In this document: positions 51,832 through 61,935 of the stretch, in pieces
Layout: every line of letters begins with the position of its first letter
Position numbering within the stretch: the stretch's first letter is position 1
From: JBBIMS01 sp964531645
Lineage (GTDB): Bacteria; Acidobacteriota; Aminicenantia; JBFLYD01; JBBIMS01
Length of the DNA: 64,000 bases
NCBI GenBank assembly: GCA_964531645.1
Contig: CAZHEF010000003.1
Location: forward strand, 17,676-81,675
Direction of reading: 5' to 3'
Program-made: the position numbers and the translations under genes
Notes under the pieces: model-generated
The model's database searches: none
What the model saw: the letters and a program-made list of their open reading frames with translations, nothing else
What the model was told of the DNA's origin: nothing

Positions 51832-54570
51832 TTGGTGAAAAAAGTTTTCAGTTTGCTGATATTAGTTTTTCTCATTCTCGGTGGGATAAATGTATATTCT
51901 AAACTTTCGCAGAGGAGCTTCTGGGATGGTTCCATCTGGAAACAGAAGGGAGAAAGGGTTTATGCAGAGAAACCTTCGAAATTTAATGAAATAAAAAAAG
52001 GTGATATTTTAATATCAATAAATGATAAACCCGTAAAAAAACTTTCAGATTATCAAAGGCTAACAGAGCTTGTAAAGGAAGGAGAAGTATATAGATATCA
52101 GATACTGAGAAAGGGAGAGATTGAAACCATCAATGTTAAATTCTCAAGTAAAGGGCCTCCTTACACATATCTTTTCTTTTCTATTTTTGGAACCTTTTCC
52201 CTTCTATACCTTTTATTCTTTTTCTTAAAAGGTTTGTTCAAGGAAGAATCTTTAATTTTTCACTTTTCAATTCTCGTTTTTCTCCTTTCTTCCACCTTTC
52301 TTTTTTCTCCCACAAATAGTTTCACATTAATTGATAGTATATTTTTCTGGTCTGATAAAATCTCCTTAATCCTGTTCCCCCCTGTTTTACTTCATTTTAT
52401 ACTTATTTTCCCGGAAAATTTACTCAGGAAGAAAAAAACAATTAAACTTGTGACAATTTATGCCCCAGCAATAGCTTTAATTTCAGTTTATATTTACACA
52501 TACTTCTTCCCATATAAAGTATTCAATATCCTTTACACACTCTTTTATATACTTAAAAGGCTTGAAATTTTCTTGCTTTCATTCTATCAAATTCTCACAT
52601 TTGCGATTATCATTTTGAGACTGAAGAAACTGACAGATCCTGCTATAAGAAATCAAAGCAGAATAATTCTATCTGGCATATCTGCAAGTTTACCTTTCTC
52701 TCTTTTATATGGTATTCCCTTTGCCATTGGCTATAACCCTTCTCAGCTTCAGGAATTACTATCTTTTCTTCTAATTCTGATACCCATCTCCGCAGCCCAT
52801 GCAATTACAAAATGGAAAGTTGAAGATATCGAAATTTACACTCGAAAGTTTTTATCCCATGCGCTCACTCTTACATCATTCTTTCTAATCTTTTATCTTT
52901 TTTCCTTAAAATTTTCCGTTCTTTCACTAATTAGCATAATTCTGGTTTTTTTGATGGGGGTTTTTTATAACCCATTAAGGAGTTTGATTTACAGAAAAAT
53001 GCTCTTTTCTAAGGTTAAAATGAAAACTTTCTCACTCGAAGGAAAATTTTTCTTCCCTCTTAGAAGCCTTCCAGAACTTTATGAAACAGTCAAAAATATT
53101 TTTGAAAAAAGCATGAAGATTGACAAAATATACCTATTTTTATCATTGAGGGATGGAAGATTTGGATTGGTAGGAGAAGATTCTATAAGAGATTTTTCAC
53201 TATCTAAGAACTTCCAGAAAATCCTTGACAAGAAAAAACTCGTCATCCTTGATAGAATTGAAAAGGAAAAATTGATAGGAGAAGATGATATAAAAGAGCT
53301 TGAAAAACTGAAAATTTCAAGTATATTGCCCCTTGTTGTGGGGGAGAGGGTTATTGGCTGGGCAGGCCTTGGAAAAAAGGAAGGGTGGAAAGCCCTTAAC
53401 AGGGAGGATCTTAAATTTATTGAGTCGATGGCACCATTTGTCTCGCTGGCAACGGAGAATGCTCAGCTCTGGGAAGAGCTGAGAGAAAGGGCTGAGGAGA
53501 TGAGACGGATAAAAGATTTCAACGAGGAAATAATCGAAAACCTAAAAGTGGGAGTGGCTGTAGTTGATGAGGAAGAAAGGATCAAGAGCTGGAATTCCAC
53601 AGCAGAAAGCCTTTTTAATATTCCTCGAAATAGAGCTATCGGAAAACATTTAAGAGATGTTATCGACCCTTCAGTTTATTCCCAATTATTCACAACGCCT
53701 TCAAAGGAATACTATCCCTTCCAGAGCAGGATTGTTGTGAATCTAAACTCAGAAAGAAGAATTTACGAAGTTTTGAGATCATCCCTTCTAACCCGAAACA
53801 ACGAATATCTTGGAACAATCTTTATCTTCGAGGATATAACTGAAAGGTTGACAATTGAAAACCAGCTTATGATCTCAGAGAAATTAGCATCCCTCGGGCT
53901 ACTAACAGCCGGAATTGCTCATGAAATAAACACTTCATTAACCGGAATATCCAGTTATGTTCAACTTCTTTTAAAGTCATCCGCCAACAGCGCCGACAAA
54001 GAGATTGCAGAAAAGATAGAAGCTCAGATTGAGAGAGTGGTAAAGATGGTGAGAAGTCTCCTGAGCTTCTCAAGAGGGGAGAAAGGGCAAATTAAAAAAT
54101 TCCCCCTCAAAAATTGCATAAATGATATTCTCACTCTTCTTGATTACAGAATCAAAAAGCAAGCTATAAATTCCAATGTAAACATTCCAGATGATATTGA
54201 AGTGTGGGGAGAGCTTGACAAACTTCAGCAGGTATTTCTTAATATTATATCTAATGCCATTGATGCCATGACTGAAGGAGGGACTTTGAAGATCGAGGCG
54301 GAAAAGAAAGAAAATGATACAATGATAAGAATTTCAGATACTGGGATAGGGATAAAAGAGGAGCATCTTAGTAGAATATTCGAACCATTCTTTACAACAA
54401 AGGGTTACGGAAGAGGAACAGGGCTTGGACTTTCCATAAGTTATCAGATTGTAAGAGAACATAACGGGGATATCACTGTTGAAAGTGAGTATGGAAAGGG
54501 AACCATCTTTACAATAACTCTCCCTGCTAATTTTTCAGATATTGCTAATAAGATTTACAATCAGGAATAA
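51832..54570 (+). CDS. Hybrid-sensor histidine kinase: PDZ, membrane helices, GAF, PAS, kinase
   Basis: 912 residues. Order: one membrane helix (about 4-22); PDZ-like domain (about 30-105) with EIKKGDILISINDKPVKKLS; seven or eight membrane helices (about 110-385); GAF domain (about 400-550, LVVGERVIGWAGLGKKEG); PAS (about 565-680, VAVVDEEERIKSWNSTAES); dimerisation helix with the histidine in AGIAHEINTSLTGISSYVQL; and HATPase with NAIDAMTEGG, DTGIGIKEEH and GTGLGLSISYQI. The start is TTG at 51832 or GTG at 51835; neither has a strong ribosome site. It pairs with the NtrC-type regulator four bases downstream. The PDZ suggests sensing of exposed peptide C-termini. Confidence 0.88.
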   Translation: MVKKVFSLLILVFLILGGINVYSKLSQRSFWDGSIWKQKGERVYAEKPSKFNEIKKGDILISINDKPVKKLSDYQRLTELVKEGEVYRYQILRKGEIETINVKFSSKGPPYTYLFFSIFGTFSLLYLLFFFLKGLFKEESLIFHFSILVFLLSSTFLFSPTNSFTLIDSIFFWSDKISLILFPPVLLHFILIFPENLLRKKKTIKLVTIYAPAIALISVYIYTYFFPYKVFNILYTLFYILKRLEIFLLSFYQILTFAIIILRLKKLTDPAIRNQSRIILSGISASLPFSLLYGIPFAIGYNPSQLQELLSFLLILIPISAAHAITKWKVEDIEIYTRKFLSHALTLTSFFLIFYLFSLKFSVLSLISIILVFLMGVFYNPLRSLIYRKMLFSKVKMKTFSLEGKFFFPLRSLPELYETVKNIFEKSMKIDKIYLFLSLRDGRFGLVGEDSIRDFSLSKNFQKILDKKKLVILDRIEKEKLIGEDDIKELEKLKISSILPLVVGERVIGWAGLGKKEGWKALNREDLKFIESMAPFVSLATENAQLWEELRERAEEMRRIKDFNEEIIENLKVGVAVVDEEERIKSWNSTAESLFNIPRNRAIGKHLRDVIDPSVYSQLFTTPSKEYYPFQSRIVVNLNSERRIYEVLRSSLLTRNNEYLGTIFIFEDITERLTIENQLMISEKLASLGLLTAGIAHEINTSLTGISSYVQLLLKSSANSADKEIAEKIEAQIERVVKMVRSLLSFSRGEKGQIKKFPLKNCINDILTLLDYRIKKQAINSNVNIPDDIEVWGELDKLQQVFLNIISNAIDAMTEGGTLKIEAEKKENDTMIRISDTGIGIKEEHLSRIFEPFFTTKGYGRGTGLGLSISYQIVREHNGDITVESEYGKGTIFTITLPANFSDIANKIYNQE

Positions 54571-54573
54571 TTT

Positions 54574-56013
54574 ATGAAGACAAGGATACATATTATTGAC
54601 GACGAGCCCGTAATACAGGATGTCCTTAAAAGATTGTTGAATTCGGAAGGGTTCGAGGTGGAAATTTCATCCACAGAAGAGGAGGCATTAGCAAAACATA
54701 ATGAAAATGGTTTCCATCTCGTTCTTCTTGACCTGATGATTCCAGGAAGTGATGGAGTAAAAATCTTAAGGGAAATCCTCAAAAGAGACCCCCATCAGAT
54801 TGTGATTATAATGACAGCATATGCCTCTGTGGAATCAGCAATTGCCACATTGAAACTCGGAGCTTATGACTACATACAGAAACCATTTAAGAATGAGGAA
54901 CTTCTCCATGTTATTAGAGAGGGACTTGAAAAAAGAAGACTGAGGGAAGAGAACATAAGGCTCAAAGAGGCTCTCCACAGAAAATATCATTTTCAGAATA
55001 TAATTGGAAAGAGTCCTGCAATTCAAGAAGTTTTTGATCTGATAAGGCTCGTCGCACCAACAAAGAGCACAATCCTCATTCATGGAGAAAGTGGGACAGG
55101 GAAAGAATTGGTTGCAAAAGCAATTCACCAGCTCTCTCCAAGAGCAAAACATACATTCGTTGCTGTAAATTCAGGCAGTATGCCTCCCGACCTTCTTGAA
55201 AGTAATCTTTTTGGACATGTAAAAGGTTCATTCACTGGTGCAATAGCTGATAAAAAGGGGCTTTTCGAGATCGCAAACAAGGGGACAATTTTCTTTGATG
55301 AAATTGGAACTCTCAACCTTGAAACCCAGGCAAAAATATTGAGAGTTATGCAGGAGAAGGAGTTTATGAGATTGGGAGGGACTGAGGTTATAAAGGTTGA
55401 TGTTCGAATAATTGCTGCAACAAACATTGATTTGAAAAGAGCTGTATTAAAAAGAACATTCAGGGATGACCTTTTTTATCGCTTGAATGTCATAAAAATA
55501 GATCTTCCTCCTTTGAGAGAAAGAAAGGAGGATATTCCTCTTCTTGCTGAGCATTTTATAAAAAGGTATTCTGAGGAGAACCAGAAGGAGATCGATGGAA
55601 TCGAACCTGATGCTATGGAAGTTTTGATGAAATATTGGTGGCCAGGTAATGTAAGAGAGCTTGAGCATTGCATTGAGAGAGCTGTTGTTCTTACAAAATC
55701 TAAAAATATAAAAGTTGAGGATCTTCCTGATTCGGTTGTTAACCCAAATCCACTGGAACAGTTGAAAATTGAATCAATAGATTTACCTTATTTTTCATTT
55801 TCAGATGAAGAAAGCCAAAGGGGGAATATTTTTAACTTTAATTTCAATGAGAGACCAAATGATTTTAAGGTACAAATTGAAAATTTCAAAAGAGAACTAT
55901 TAATAAGGGCATTAAGAGAGGCAAACGGAGTGAAGAGGAAAGCTGCTCAAATCCTTGGTTTAAAACCTTCCACTTTTTGTGAAATGCTCAAAAAATATAA
56001 AATTGAAGAGTAG
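54574..56013 (+). CDS. NtrC-family sigma54-dependent response regulator
   Basis: 479 residues. Receiver (about 3-120) with DDEPV, phospho-acceptor D in LVLLDLMIPGSDG and K in YIQKPFK. AAA+ domain (about 145-375): Walker A GESGTGKELVAKAIH, the sigma54-contact loop reading GSFTGA instead of the usual GAFTGA, Walker B GTIFFDEIGTLNLE, sensor motifs AATNIDLKRAV and WWPGNVRELEHCIERA. The Fis-type HTH at the C-terminus is ANGVKRKAAQILGLKPSTFC. It activates sigma54 promoters when phosphorylated by the upstream kinase. The Ala to Ser change in the loop is tolerated in some natural family members. No sigma54 promoter was identified nearby. Confidence 0.92.
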   Translation: MKTRIHIIDDEPVIQDVLKRLLNSEGFEVEISSTEEEALAKHNENGFHLVLLDLMIPGSDGVKILREILKRDPHQIVIIMTAYASVESAIATLKLGAYDYIQKPFKNEELLHVIREGLEKRRLREENIRLKEALHRKYHFQNIIGKSPAIQEVFDLIRLVAPTKSTILIHGESGTGKELVAKAIHQLSPRAKHTFVAVNSGSMPPDLLESNLFGHVKGSFTGAIADKKGLFEIANKGTIFFDEIGTLNLETQAKILRVMQEKEFMRLGGTEVIKVDVRIIAATNIDLKRAVLKRTFRDDLFYRLNVIKIDLPPLRERKEDIPLLAEHFIKRYSEENQKEIDGIEPDAMEVLMKYWWPGNVRELEHCIERAVVLTKSKNIKVEDLPDSVVNPNPLEQLKIESIDLPYFSFSDEESQRGNIFNFNFNERPNDFKVQIENFKRELLIRALREANGVKRKAAQILGLKPSTFCEMLKKYKIEE

Positions 56014-56014
56014 A

Positions 56015-58555
56015 TCATTTCTTAATGAGCTCTATATTGCCCGGGACAATCTTAGGCTTATTCACCTTTAAAGATTTAACTTTCCCCTTCAACGGAAATT
56101 TGAAAATAGCCTCCCTTTCAGAAACAATAATTTCTTCATTCCTTTCCTCTCTATCTTCTTCCCATTCAAGGGGAAGAGGAAAAACAAATTCAACATCTCC
56201 TTTTTGAACAACTTTTAAAATTAGGTTCTGAAACCCATCAATACTTTCGATTTTCCAGTGAATTTCGACATCGGGAAGAGTATAGTTATAGAACCAGGCA
56301 GAGAAAAATTTTCTAAGGTCTTTCCCGGTCTTTTTTTCTATGTTCCTTCTAAGCTCGCCAATGGTAATATCCTTTGAGGAATAATTTTCAAGAACATCCC
56401 TGAGAGCGCCTATCAAGACTTCCTTTCCCAGGATTTTCTGAAGGAAATAGAAAGCAAGGGCACTCTTATCGTAAATCACAGCAAGAAATGCATCACTGTC
56501 ATCGTTAAAGTGTCCTACCCTTGTTCCAAGATAGATTGAACCAGAATTTGATTTTTTATTTATCCATCCAACAACTCTCCTGATAACATTGTAGAAAACC
56601 TTGTTTCCATATGTCTCTTTAATGTAGAGGAATGTTGAAAATTGAGCAATTCCTTCAGGAATACATATATCCCTGTAGGAACGTCCTGTGACGATATTTC
56701 CCCACCACTGATGAGCAATTTCATGGACAAGGAAATATTCCCTTACCTCCGATGAGAGATCCCCGGGACTACTTTTTGGAACCAATCCCCTCTGAAGGAA
56801 ATTGAGGACTACAAATGAAGCTGGGCTGTGTCCCCCCAGATTTTGCCATCTTCTTTTTACAATGTAAAGCTTTTCAAAGGGGTAATCTCCGTAAAGGGAG
56901 GAGAAGAAGTTTAATATGCTCTTTATTCTTTTAAAATCAATATCAGGATACCCTGATTCCATTGAACCAAAAAACTTAATGGGGATTTTACTCTCAAAAT
57001 CTGTATATGAGTAGAATCTTCCTATAACTACAGAGAGATATTTTACAGGAACATTCTCTTCCCAGAAAAATGTGTTCCCTTCTTTTTTTACAAGTGTTCC
57101 ATTGGAAATAGCTGTAAATCCATATGGAACTTTAACAGTAATATTTGCTGTGAAAAAATCCCATTCAGTTCTTAGAGGATGCCAAAGAGATGTATAACTA
57201 TATAGATAAAACAGCTCCTTTTTATTCGACTTTAAAATTGAAAAATCGTCTTTTAACTTTCTTTCTTTACCAACCTTTCTTGGAGATGGTTTTTTCTCAT
57301 TCTGTATATCAACAAGCTCGATCTCCCCGTAAATCTTTCCCCGATAACTTAGAGTAAGCTCAAGTTTTTCTCCCTTTTTATATTTATTTGACAAAAATAA
57401 ACTTATCAAACCCTGGCTGTCTCTCATAAAAGGTATTGGCAAATCATTCTCAAAAATGCTCGAAACTTCAAGGGAATTGCTCAGTTTTAAAAATAGAGAG
57501 TCAATTCCATCTTCCTTTGCTTCGAGAATGAGTTTTGCATTGACTTTTAAGAATTCATTAACTGGCTCAAATTCCAGATTTATGTCTTCATGAATCAAGT
57601 CCCACAGGGATGTTGCGGAGAATTTGATCTTCATCTTTTCTTCATCTGGAGAGTAAAGACAAAGGATCTTTCCCCTTCTTCTATCCATAAAGGTTATATT
57701 TTCTTCAAGGAGTGATGAATAATTATAAGTAAATTCACCCAACTTACCTTCTATTGATTCTATAAGAATTTCCTGAGAGGATGGCAATGTAAATAATGTT
57801 TTTTTGAAGGCAGGTAATTCAATAGAGAAAGAAAGAACAGAGAATGCAGAAAAAATCTGGGAAGCCTTTTTATACAAGTCAGGTTGGGGCTCTATTGGAA
57901 CTGGTTCTAAAATTCTTATGTTTTTCTCGAGACTTAACGGGGAAAATCTTACATATAGCCATTTAATCGGGGTTAATATTTCTGAATTTTTAAAGTGCAC
58001 AATTATTTGATGCCTTTCTTCCCTTGAAGAAGGAGAGAAATGAAGTATCCCGTCTCCATATATTATAATTGCAGTATTCTTATCTTGAGGAAGATTATCC
58101 CAGAACACAATGGCATCTTTAAAAACCACATCAATATCTTGAGAAATAACAGTAATTTCTTTAACCCTTTCAACTCTTTTAGAAGGAATTTGGACTTCAT
58201 ATAACTCAGACAGTCTCTTTATAATCTTTTTCCCAGATAATTTTCCATCATCCATATAAATCTCCCACACCTGGAGCTCATTTTCAGTCTCAGAGCCAAG
58301 CAGGAACTGAGCAATCCATTTCTTGATATTTTCATAAGAGGAGAAATATGGCTCAATAATTTCTATCCTTTTGAACCCTCTTTTCAAAATATTTTCAACA
58401 AACCATTCCCTTTCATTTTCTCTCTGATTTTCCACAAAAAGTTCTGAATATAATTCAGGTTTTCCAAGTTCAATCGCTCTTTTCAAATTTTCAACGAAGC
58501 TCTGGGAAAAAACAAATTCTGATACAAATAAAATAAAGATAAATATTCTCTTCAT
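56015..58555 (-). CDS. M1 family aminopeptidase, exported
   Basis: 846 residues. Signal peptide about 1-18 (RIFIFILFVSEFVFSQ). The large beta-rich N-terminal half contains ENLPQDKNTAI-type segments and VPYGFTAISNGTLVKKEGN. Zinc site: VHEIAHQWWGNIVTGRSYRD, with the distal glutamate in IPEGIAQFS. This is the gluzincin pattern HExxH...E. Exopeptidase GxMEN-type sequence is not clearly present; the nearest equivalent is GGHSPASFVV, so an oligopeptide activity rather than classic aminopeptidase is possible. It is convergent with the NtrC gene and overlaps rlmB by four bases upstream. Confidence 0.85.
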   Translation of the reverse strand: MKRIFIFILFVSEFVFSQSFVENLKRAIELGKPELYSELFVENQRENEREWFVENILKRGFKRIEIIEPYFSSYENIKKWIAQFLLGSETENELQVWEIYMDDGKLSGKKIIKRLSELYEVQIPSKRVERVKEITVISQDIDVVFKDAIVFWDNLPQDKNTAIIIYGDGILHFSPSSREERHQIIVHFKNSEILTPIKWLYVRFSPLSLEKNIRILEPVPIEPQPDLYKKASQIFSAFSVLSFSIELPAFKKTLFTLPSSQEILIESIEGKLGEFTYNYSSLLEENITFMDRRRGKILCLYSPDEEKMKIKFSATSLWDLIHEDINLEFEPVNEFLKVNAKLILEAKEDGIDSLFLKLSNSLEVSSIFENDLPIPFMRDSQGLISLFLSNKYKKGEKLELTLSYRGKIYGEIELVDIQNEKKPSPRKVGKERKLKDDFSILKSNKKELFYLYSYTSLWHPLRTEWDFFTANITVKVPYGFTAISNGTLVKKEGNTFFWEENVPVKYLSVVIGRFYSYTDFESKIPIKFFGSMESGYPDIDFKRIKSILNFFSSLYGDYPFEKLYIVKRRWQNLGGHSPASFVVLNFLQRGLVPKSSPGDLSSEVREYFLVHEIAHQWWGNIVTGRSYRDICIPEGIAQFSTFLYIKETYGNKVFYNVIRRVVGWINKKSNSGSIYLGTRVGHFNDDSDAFLAVIYDKSALAFYFLQKILGKEVLIGALRDVLENYSSKDITIGELRRNIEKKTGKDLRKFFSAWFYNYTLPDVEIHWKIESIDGFQNLILKVVQKGDVEFVFPLPLEWEEDREERNEEIIVSEREAIFKFPLKGKVKSLKVNKPKIVPGNIELIKK

Positions 58556-59271
58556 TTTTTAAACTCCCTTTGTCTCAGGACTTCGAATAGAAAAACCCCT
58601 ACCGCAACTGATATATTAAGAGATTGAGCTTGGGGCTTCATTGGAATGCTAAGTATGGTATCACATTTCTCTCTTACAAGCCTTGACAGTCCTTTTCCTT
58701 CTGAACCAAAAACAATTGCGATGGGTTTTGTAAAATCATAGGAAAAATAAAAATCATTTCCATCCTTTTCTGCTCCCACAACCTGTATACCTTTCTCTTT
58801 AATCTCCTCCAAAAATCTTGGAATATTTGTTACCCTGCTTATTTTCACATGCTCTAACATTCCGGCTGAAGAAGAATATACCGCAGGCGTTATCCCCACT
58901 GAACGAACTTTTCTTATTATTATCCCATCAACTCCTGCTGACGCAGATGTTCTTATAATTGCTCCAAAATTTCTCGGATCTTCAATTCCATCAAGGACAA
59001 CAATGAAAGGATTCCTTGAAGATGAAAAAATCTCTTCAGGTTCACAAAAAGAAATAGGACTTATCTTTGCCACTACCCCTCTATTTTTTGGATAAATCCC
59101 TTCAAGAATCTTTTCCTCCATCCAGCTTATCGGGATGCCTTTTGCCCTTGCGAGGGATATAATCTTTTCGATCTTCTCACCCCTTTTACCCCTTGCTATG
59201 TATATTCTCTCCAATACACTCCTTCCAGATGTCAGAACCTCAAGAATCGAGTTAATATTATCCAACAACAT
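58552..59271 (-). CDS. rlmB: 23S rRNA 2'-O-methyltransferase (RlmB/TrmH family)
   Basis: 239 residues. N-terminal substrate-binding domain (LEVLTSGRSVLERIYIARGK), then the SPOUT knot: FIVVLDGIEDPRNFGAIIRT (motif 1), PIAIVFGSEGKGLSRLV (motif 2) and SIPMKPQAQSLNISVAVGVF (motif 3). The family methylates ribose of G2251 in 23S rRNA; TrmH-type tRNA activity cannot be excluded by sequence, but length with an N-terminal domain fits RlmB. It lies between two M1-type genes, overlapping one and 2 bases from the other, which looks like an operon. No functional link to proteolysis is implied. Confidence 0.9.
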   Translation of the reverse strand: MLLDNINSILEVLTSGRSVLERIYIARGKRGEKIEKIISLARAKGIPISWMEEKILEGIYPKNRGVVAKISPISFCEPEEIFSSSRNPFIVVLDGIEDPRNFGAIIRTSASAGVDGIIIRKVRSVGITPAVYSSSAGMLEHVKISRVTNIPRFLEEIKEKGIQVVGAEKDGNDFYFSYDFTKPIAIVFGSEGKGLSRLVREKCDTILSIPMKPQAQSLNISVAVGVFLFEVLRQREFKK

Positions 59272-59273
59272 TG

Positions 59274-61277
59274 TTATATAAAGAAAGACAAATCATGTAA
59301 AAACTTCTCAATCAATACATGCCAGAAAGTTAGAGCTTTTACGAATGGGATTTTCCTTCTCTTTAACAAGAAAGAGTTATTAAATCTATCCTCATCGAGA
59401 AGAAATTTTTCGTGGGGGTCAATTACAACTTTTTCTATTTTTTTTGTGCCTTTATAAACAAATCTTTTCCAATTCCCTTCTCCATCCCATTTCTCCATAA
59501 CTTTATTTCCGTCCGCGAAAAAAATCTCCACATAAACAGGAAAAACCAGCTCGCCTTTTTTCTCGATCAGAACGGATGAAAGAAAGAGACTTCCGTTTTT
59601 CTCTTTAATCTTATCATTCTTCACCTCAACTACTCTAAAATCTGTAAAGTCGGTCTTCAAGAGAAAATGCTCAAAAAGTCTTCTTGCATCTATTCCAATT
59701 TCAGCTCCTATCATATCCAGAAAGTTTTGGGTGTTCGGCTTTCCAAATGCATATTTTATGAAATATTTTCTTAAAAAGGAATTGACTTTATTTTTCCCAA
59801 AATTTCTTTCAAGAGTAAGTAATATTAATGCAGGTTTTATCTTTGTATTTATTTTGTAGCTATTAAAACTTCCAAATTTGTAAGTTTTTTTTAAAATGGG
59901 ATCAAATTGAACCTTTTTTAAATAATCAAGAAGTAATGATGTTTCTATTGTTTCCCTTGTTTTTATAAAATAGAAGCCGAATAGAGGCAAATTTGGAAGC
60001 TCCATATAAGGTATAGGTATAAAAGACAAATATTTATAAATAACTGATTCATCCAAACTTTCTTTTAATGATAGATACTCTGAGTAAGAAACAAGTCCAT
60101 TACCAAGCCAGGGTTCATCAGCTCCATTACTTGCTACAATATTCCTCCAGTATTGCTCTCCCAGACTCCTCGAAACAATTTTTTCTAAGTGGAGGGAATT
60201 TTCGGGAGAAAAGAATGGGTGGTTGCCTATGATCATATTGGGAGCTAAAAATTCAGTTTTTTCATTTATTACTGGAAAATCAACAAAAGTTATGCTTGAA
60301 TAGGAGTATTTAGAAAGGGTAAGCAAATAATTTCTTAAAAATTCTTTTATTACTTTAAAGTATCTTTCTTTATATACCTTTCGTTCAGGTCTTATAAGCA
60401 AAGATATTTCTATCTTCTCTCTGAGATCCTCTGAATTAGCCAATTTCTCTTTTTCTTTAAGAAAATTAACAGGGGCGTCCTTCCCATAGACAAAGTTATC
60501 CTTGTATTCAAGGAAGGAAGATGATGCCACCCAGACAAAATCATTTACATTTTCCGCATAAAACCTCGTTATTTTCCTTTTTCCTATTTTCTTTTCGAAT
60601 ATTTTATTTCCAGTAGCTCCAATCCTGAAGTTACGAGGGATATTTATCTCAACTCGGTAATTGGCAAAGTTAGAATTGACAAGAGATGGAAAATGAAACT
60701 GATGATAATCCCACCCAAATCTCCCTTCTTTTTCTTCAATAGAACATAGTTTAGGATACCAGTGGGAAAATAAAAAGAAATTTTCAATATACCCAATTCC
60801 CATAACAATCTGAGGAAGCTTTGTTGAGAATTTAATTTCAAGGGATGCAGTTTGACCTGGAAGAACAGGAGAAGGCAGATTAATAAGAGCAAGGGTTCTG
60901 TCATCTTTATTTCCGTCATCAGGAGTTATAAAAAGAAGATTTCCTTTTATCTCCTCATTTCCATATTTAATCGAGGTAATTTCTATCCAGCCAGGATCCT
61001 TGAGCTCGGTTTCCCTTAAACAATCCCATAAAATGGCTTCTCTTAGAAATGAACTTGAAAGATTCATAAAAGCGTTCATATTAAGGTTTAAATAAAATTC
61101 TTTAAATGAACTTGAAGAGCCATTGGTAAATTGAATGATTTCCTTTCCTCTTAGAGTCTTATTATGAACATCAAAATCACATGAAATATTATAAGAAATT
61201 TGAATTTTTTGCTGGGTATAAGAGTAGGAAATAAAGCAAAATATTAATGGAAAATAAAGAAAAAACCTCAAAAGCAT
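59274..61277 (-). CDS. M1-peptidase-like protein lacking the zinc site
   Basis: 667 residues with signal peptide about 1-21 (LRFFLYFPLIFCFISYSYTQ). Sections resemble M1 proteins: LALINLPSPVLPGQTASLEI, FFLFSHWYPKLCSIEEKEGR, IPRNFRIGATGNKIFEKKIG and the region before the active site. Where M1 enzymes have HExxHxWxG...E, this one reads VSRSLGEQYWRNIVASNG and EPWLGNGLVSYSEY: both histidines are missing and the distal Glu is Asn (GNG). It should therefore be a non-catalytic homologue, perhaps a binding or chaperone subunit. It sits upstream of rlmB and the active M1 gene (56015-58555). Confidence 0.75.
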   Translation of the reverse strand: MLLRFFLYFPLIFCFISYSYTQQKIQISYNISCDFDVHNKTLRGKEIIQFTNGSSSSFKEFYLNLNMNAFMNLSSSFLREAILWDCLRETELKDPGWIEITSIKYGNEEIKGNLLFITPDDGNKDDRTLALINLPSPVLPGQTASLEIKFSTKLPQIVMGIGYIENFFLFSHWYPKLCSIEEKEGRFGWDYHQFHFPSLVNSNFANYRVEINIPRNFRIGATGNKIFEKKIGKRKITRFYAENVNDFVWVASSSFLEYKDNFVYGKDAPVNFLKEKEKLANSEDLREKIEISLLIRPERKVYKERYFKVIKEFLRNYLLTLSKYSYSSITFVDFPVINEKTEFLAPNMIIGNHPFFSPENSLHLEKIVSRSLGEQYWRNIVASNGADEPWLGNGLVSYSEYLSLKESLDESVIYKYLSFIPIPYMELPNLPLFGFYFIKTRETIETSLLLDYLKKVQFDPILKKTYKFGSFNSYKINTKIKPALILLTLERNFGKNKVNSFLRKYFIKYAFGKPNTQNFLDMIGAEIGIDARRLFEHFLLKTDFTDFRVVEVKNDKIKEKNGSLFLSSVLIEKKGELVFPVYVEIFFADGNKVMEKWDGEGNWKRFVYKGTKKIEKVVIDPHEKFLLDEDRFNNSFLLKRRKIPFVKALTFWHVLIEKFLHDLSFFI

Positions 61278-61296
61278 ACAATTTTATTTTCTAATA

Positions 61297-61635
61297 CTAA
61301 ATAAACTTAGTCAACAGTGGAATTTCTGTCTTCTGTTGCTCCTGAAGTTTCATTAGATAACAGGCATCCTTAAGTCCCATTAATATTGCTTTTTCTATAA
61401 AAGAAATTTTTAATCCTTTAACAGAAAATTTTAAATCAAGATTTTCAAAATCATCTCCAGCAGGGTCATCCCTTCTAATAAAACTCTTTAAAAACTCCCA
61501 CAATTCTAAGTCTTTAACCATTATCTCTATCGCTCTCCTGCATTCTTTTTCCTTTTCCTCTTCACTCATAAGGAATAAAGTTCCACAAGAATATTTTAAA
61601 TGCCAGTAAATGGTCATTTTTAAAATGTTATCCAT
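61297..61635 (-). CDS. Small hypothetical protein
   Basis: 112 residues with a clear CGGAGGTGAAAT ribosome site before the ATG, so probably real. Mostly helical, with a charged segment (SEEEKEKECRRAIEIMVKD) and RDDPAGDDFENLDLKFSVKG. No membrane helix or signal peptide and no family that I recognise. It lies 19 bases upstream of the inactive M1-like gene and may be its first operon partner. Confidence 0.55.
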   Translation of the reverse strand: MDNILKMTIYWHLKYSCGTLFLMSEEEKEKECRRAIEIMVKDLELWEFLKSFIRRDDPAGDDFENLDLKFSVKGLKISFIEKAILMGLKDACYLMKLQEQQKTEIPLLTKFI

Positions 61636-61935
61636 ATTTCACCTCCGTTTTTAATATCTCAAGAAACATGCCAGACCCCGCACTAACCAAGGTTTTTTTA
61701 GCGAACAAGAAAAAAGGTTATCGAAATTGAGTTTATAATTTTTATTATGATTTGCATGGTGAGGCTGAGCTCAACAGAAGTTTACTATTTTTGAAGTTAA
61801 AGATGTAAAAAGGAGTTTACACAGTATTCACTTGAGGTTTCCAAGTTCGCCGAAATAAAATTTTTAAAAATAAAATCATCCCTTTATTTCCTATTTATAA
61901 GATGCGCCCAGATTTTACCTCAACTTGCCGAATTC
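61636..61935. other. Intergenic region without recognised gene
   Basis: 300 bases between the small hypothetical gene and archaemetzincin. I see no convincing open frame on either strand longer than about 20 codons, no clear hairpin with a T-run and no repeat. The promoter for the small gene operon may lie at its low-coordinate end. Confidence 0.4.
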
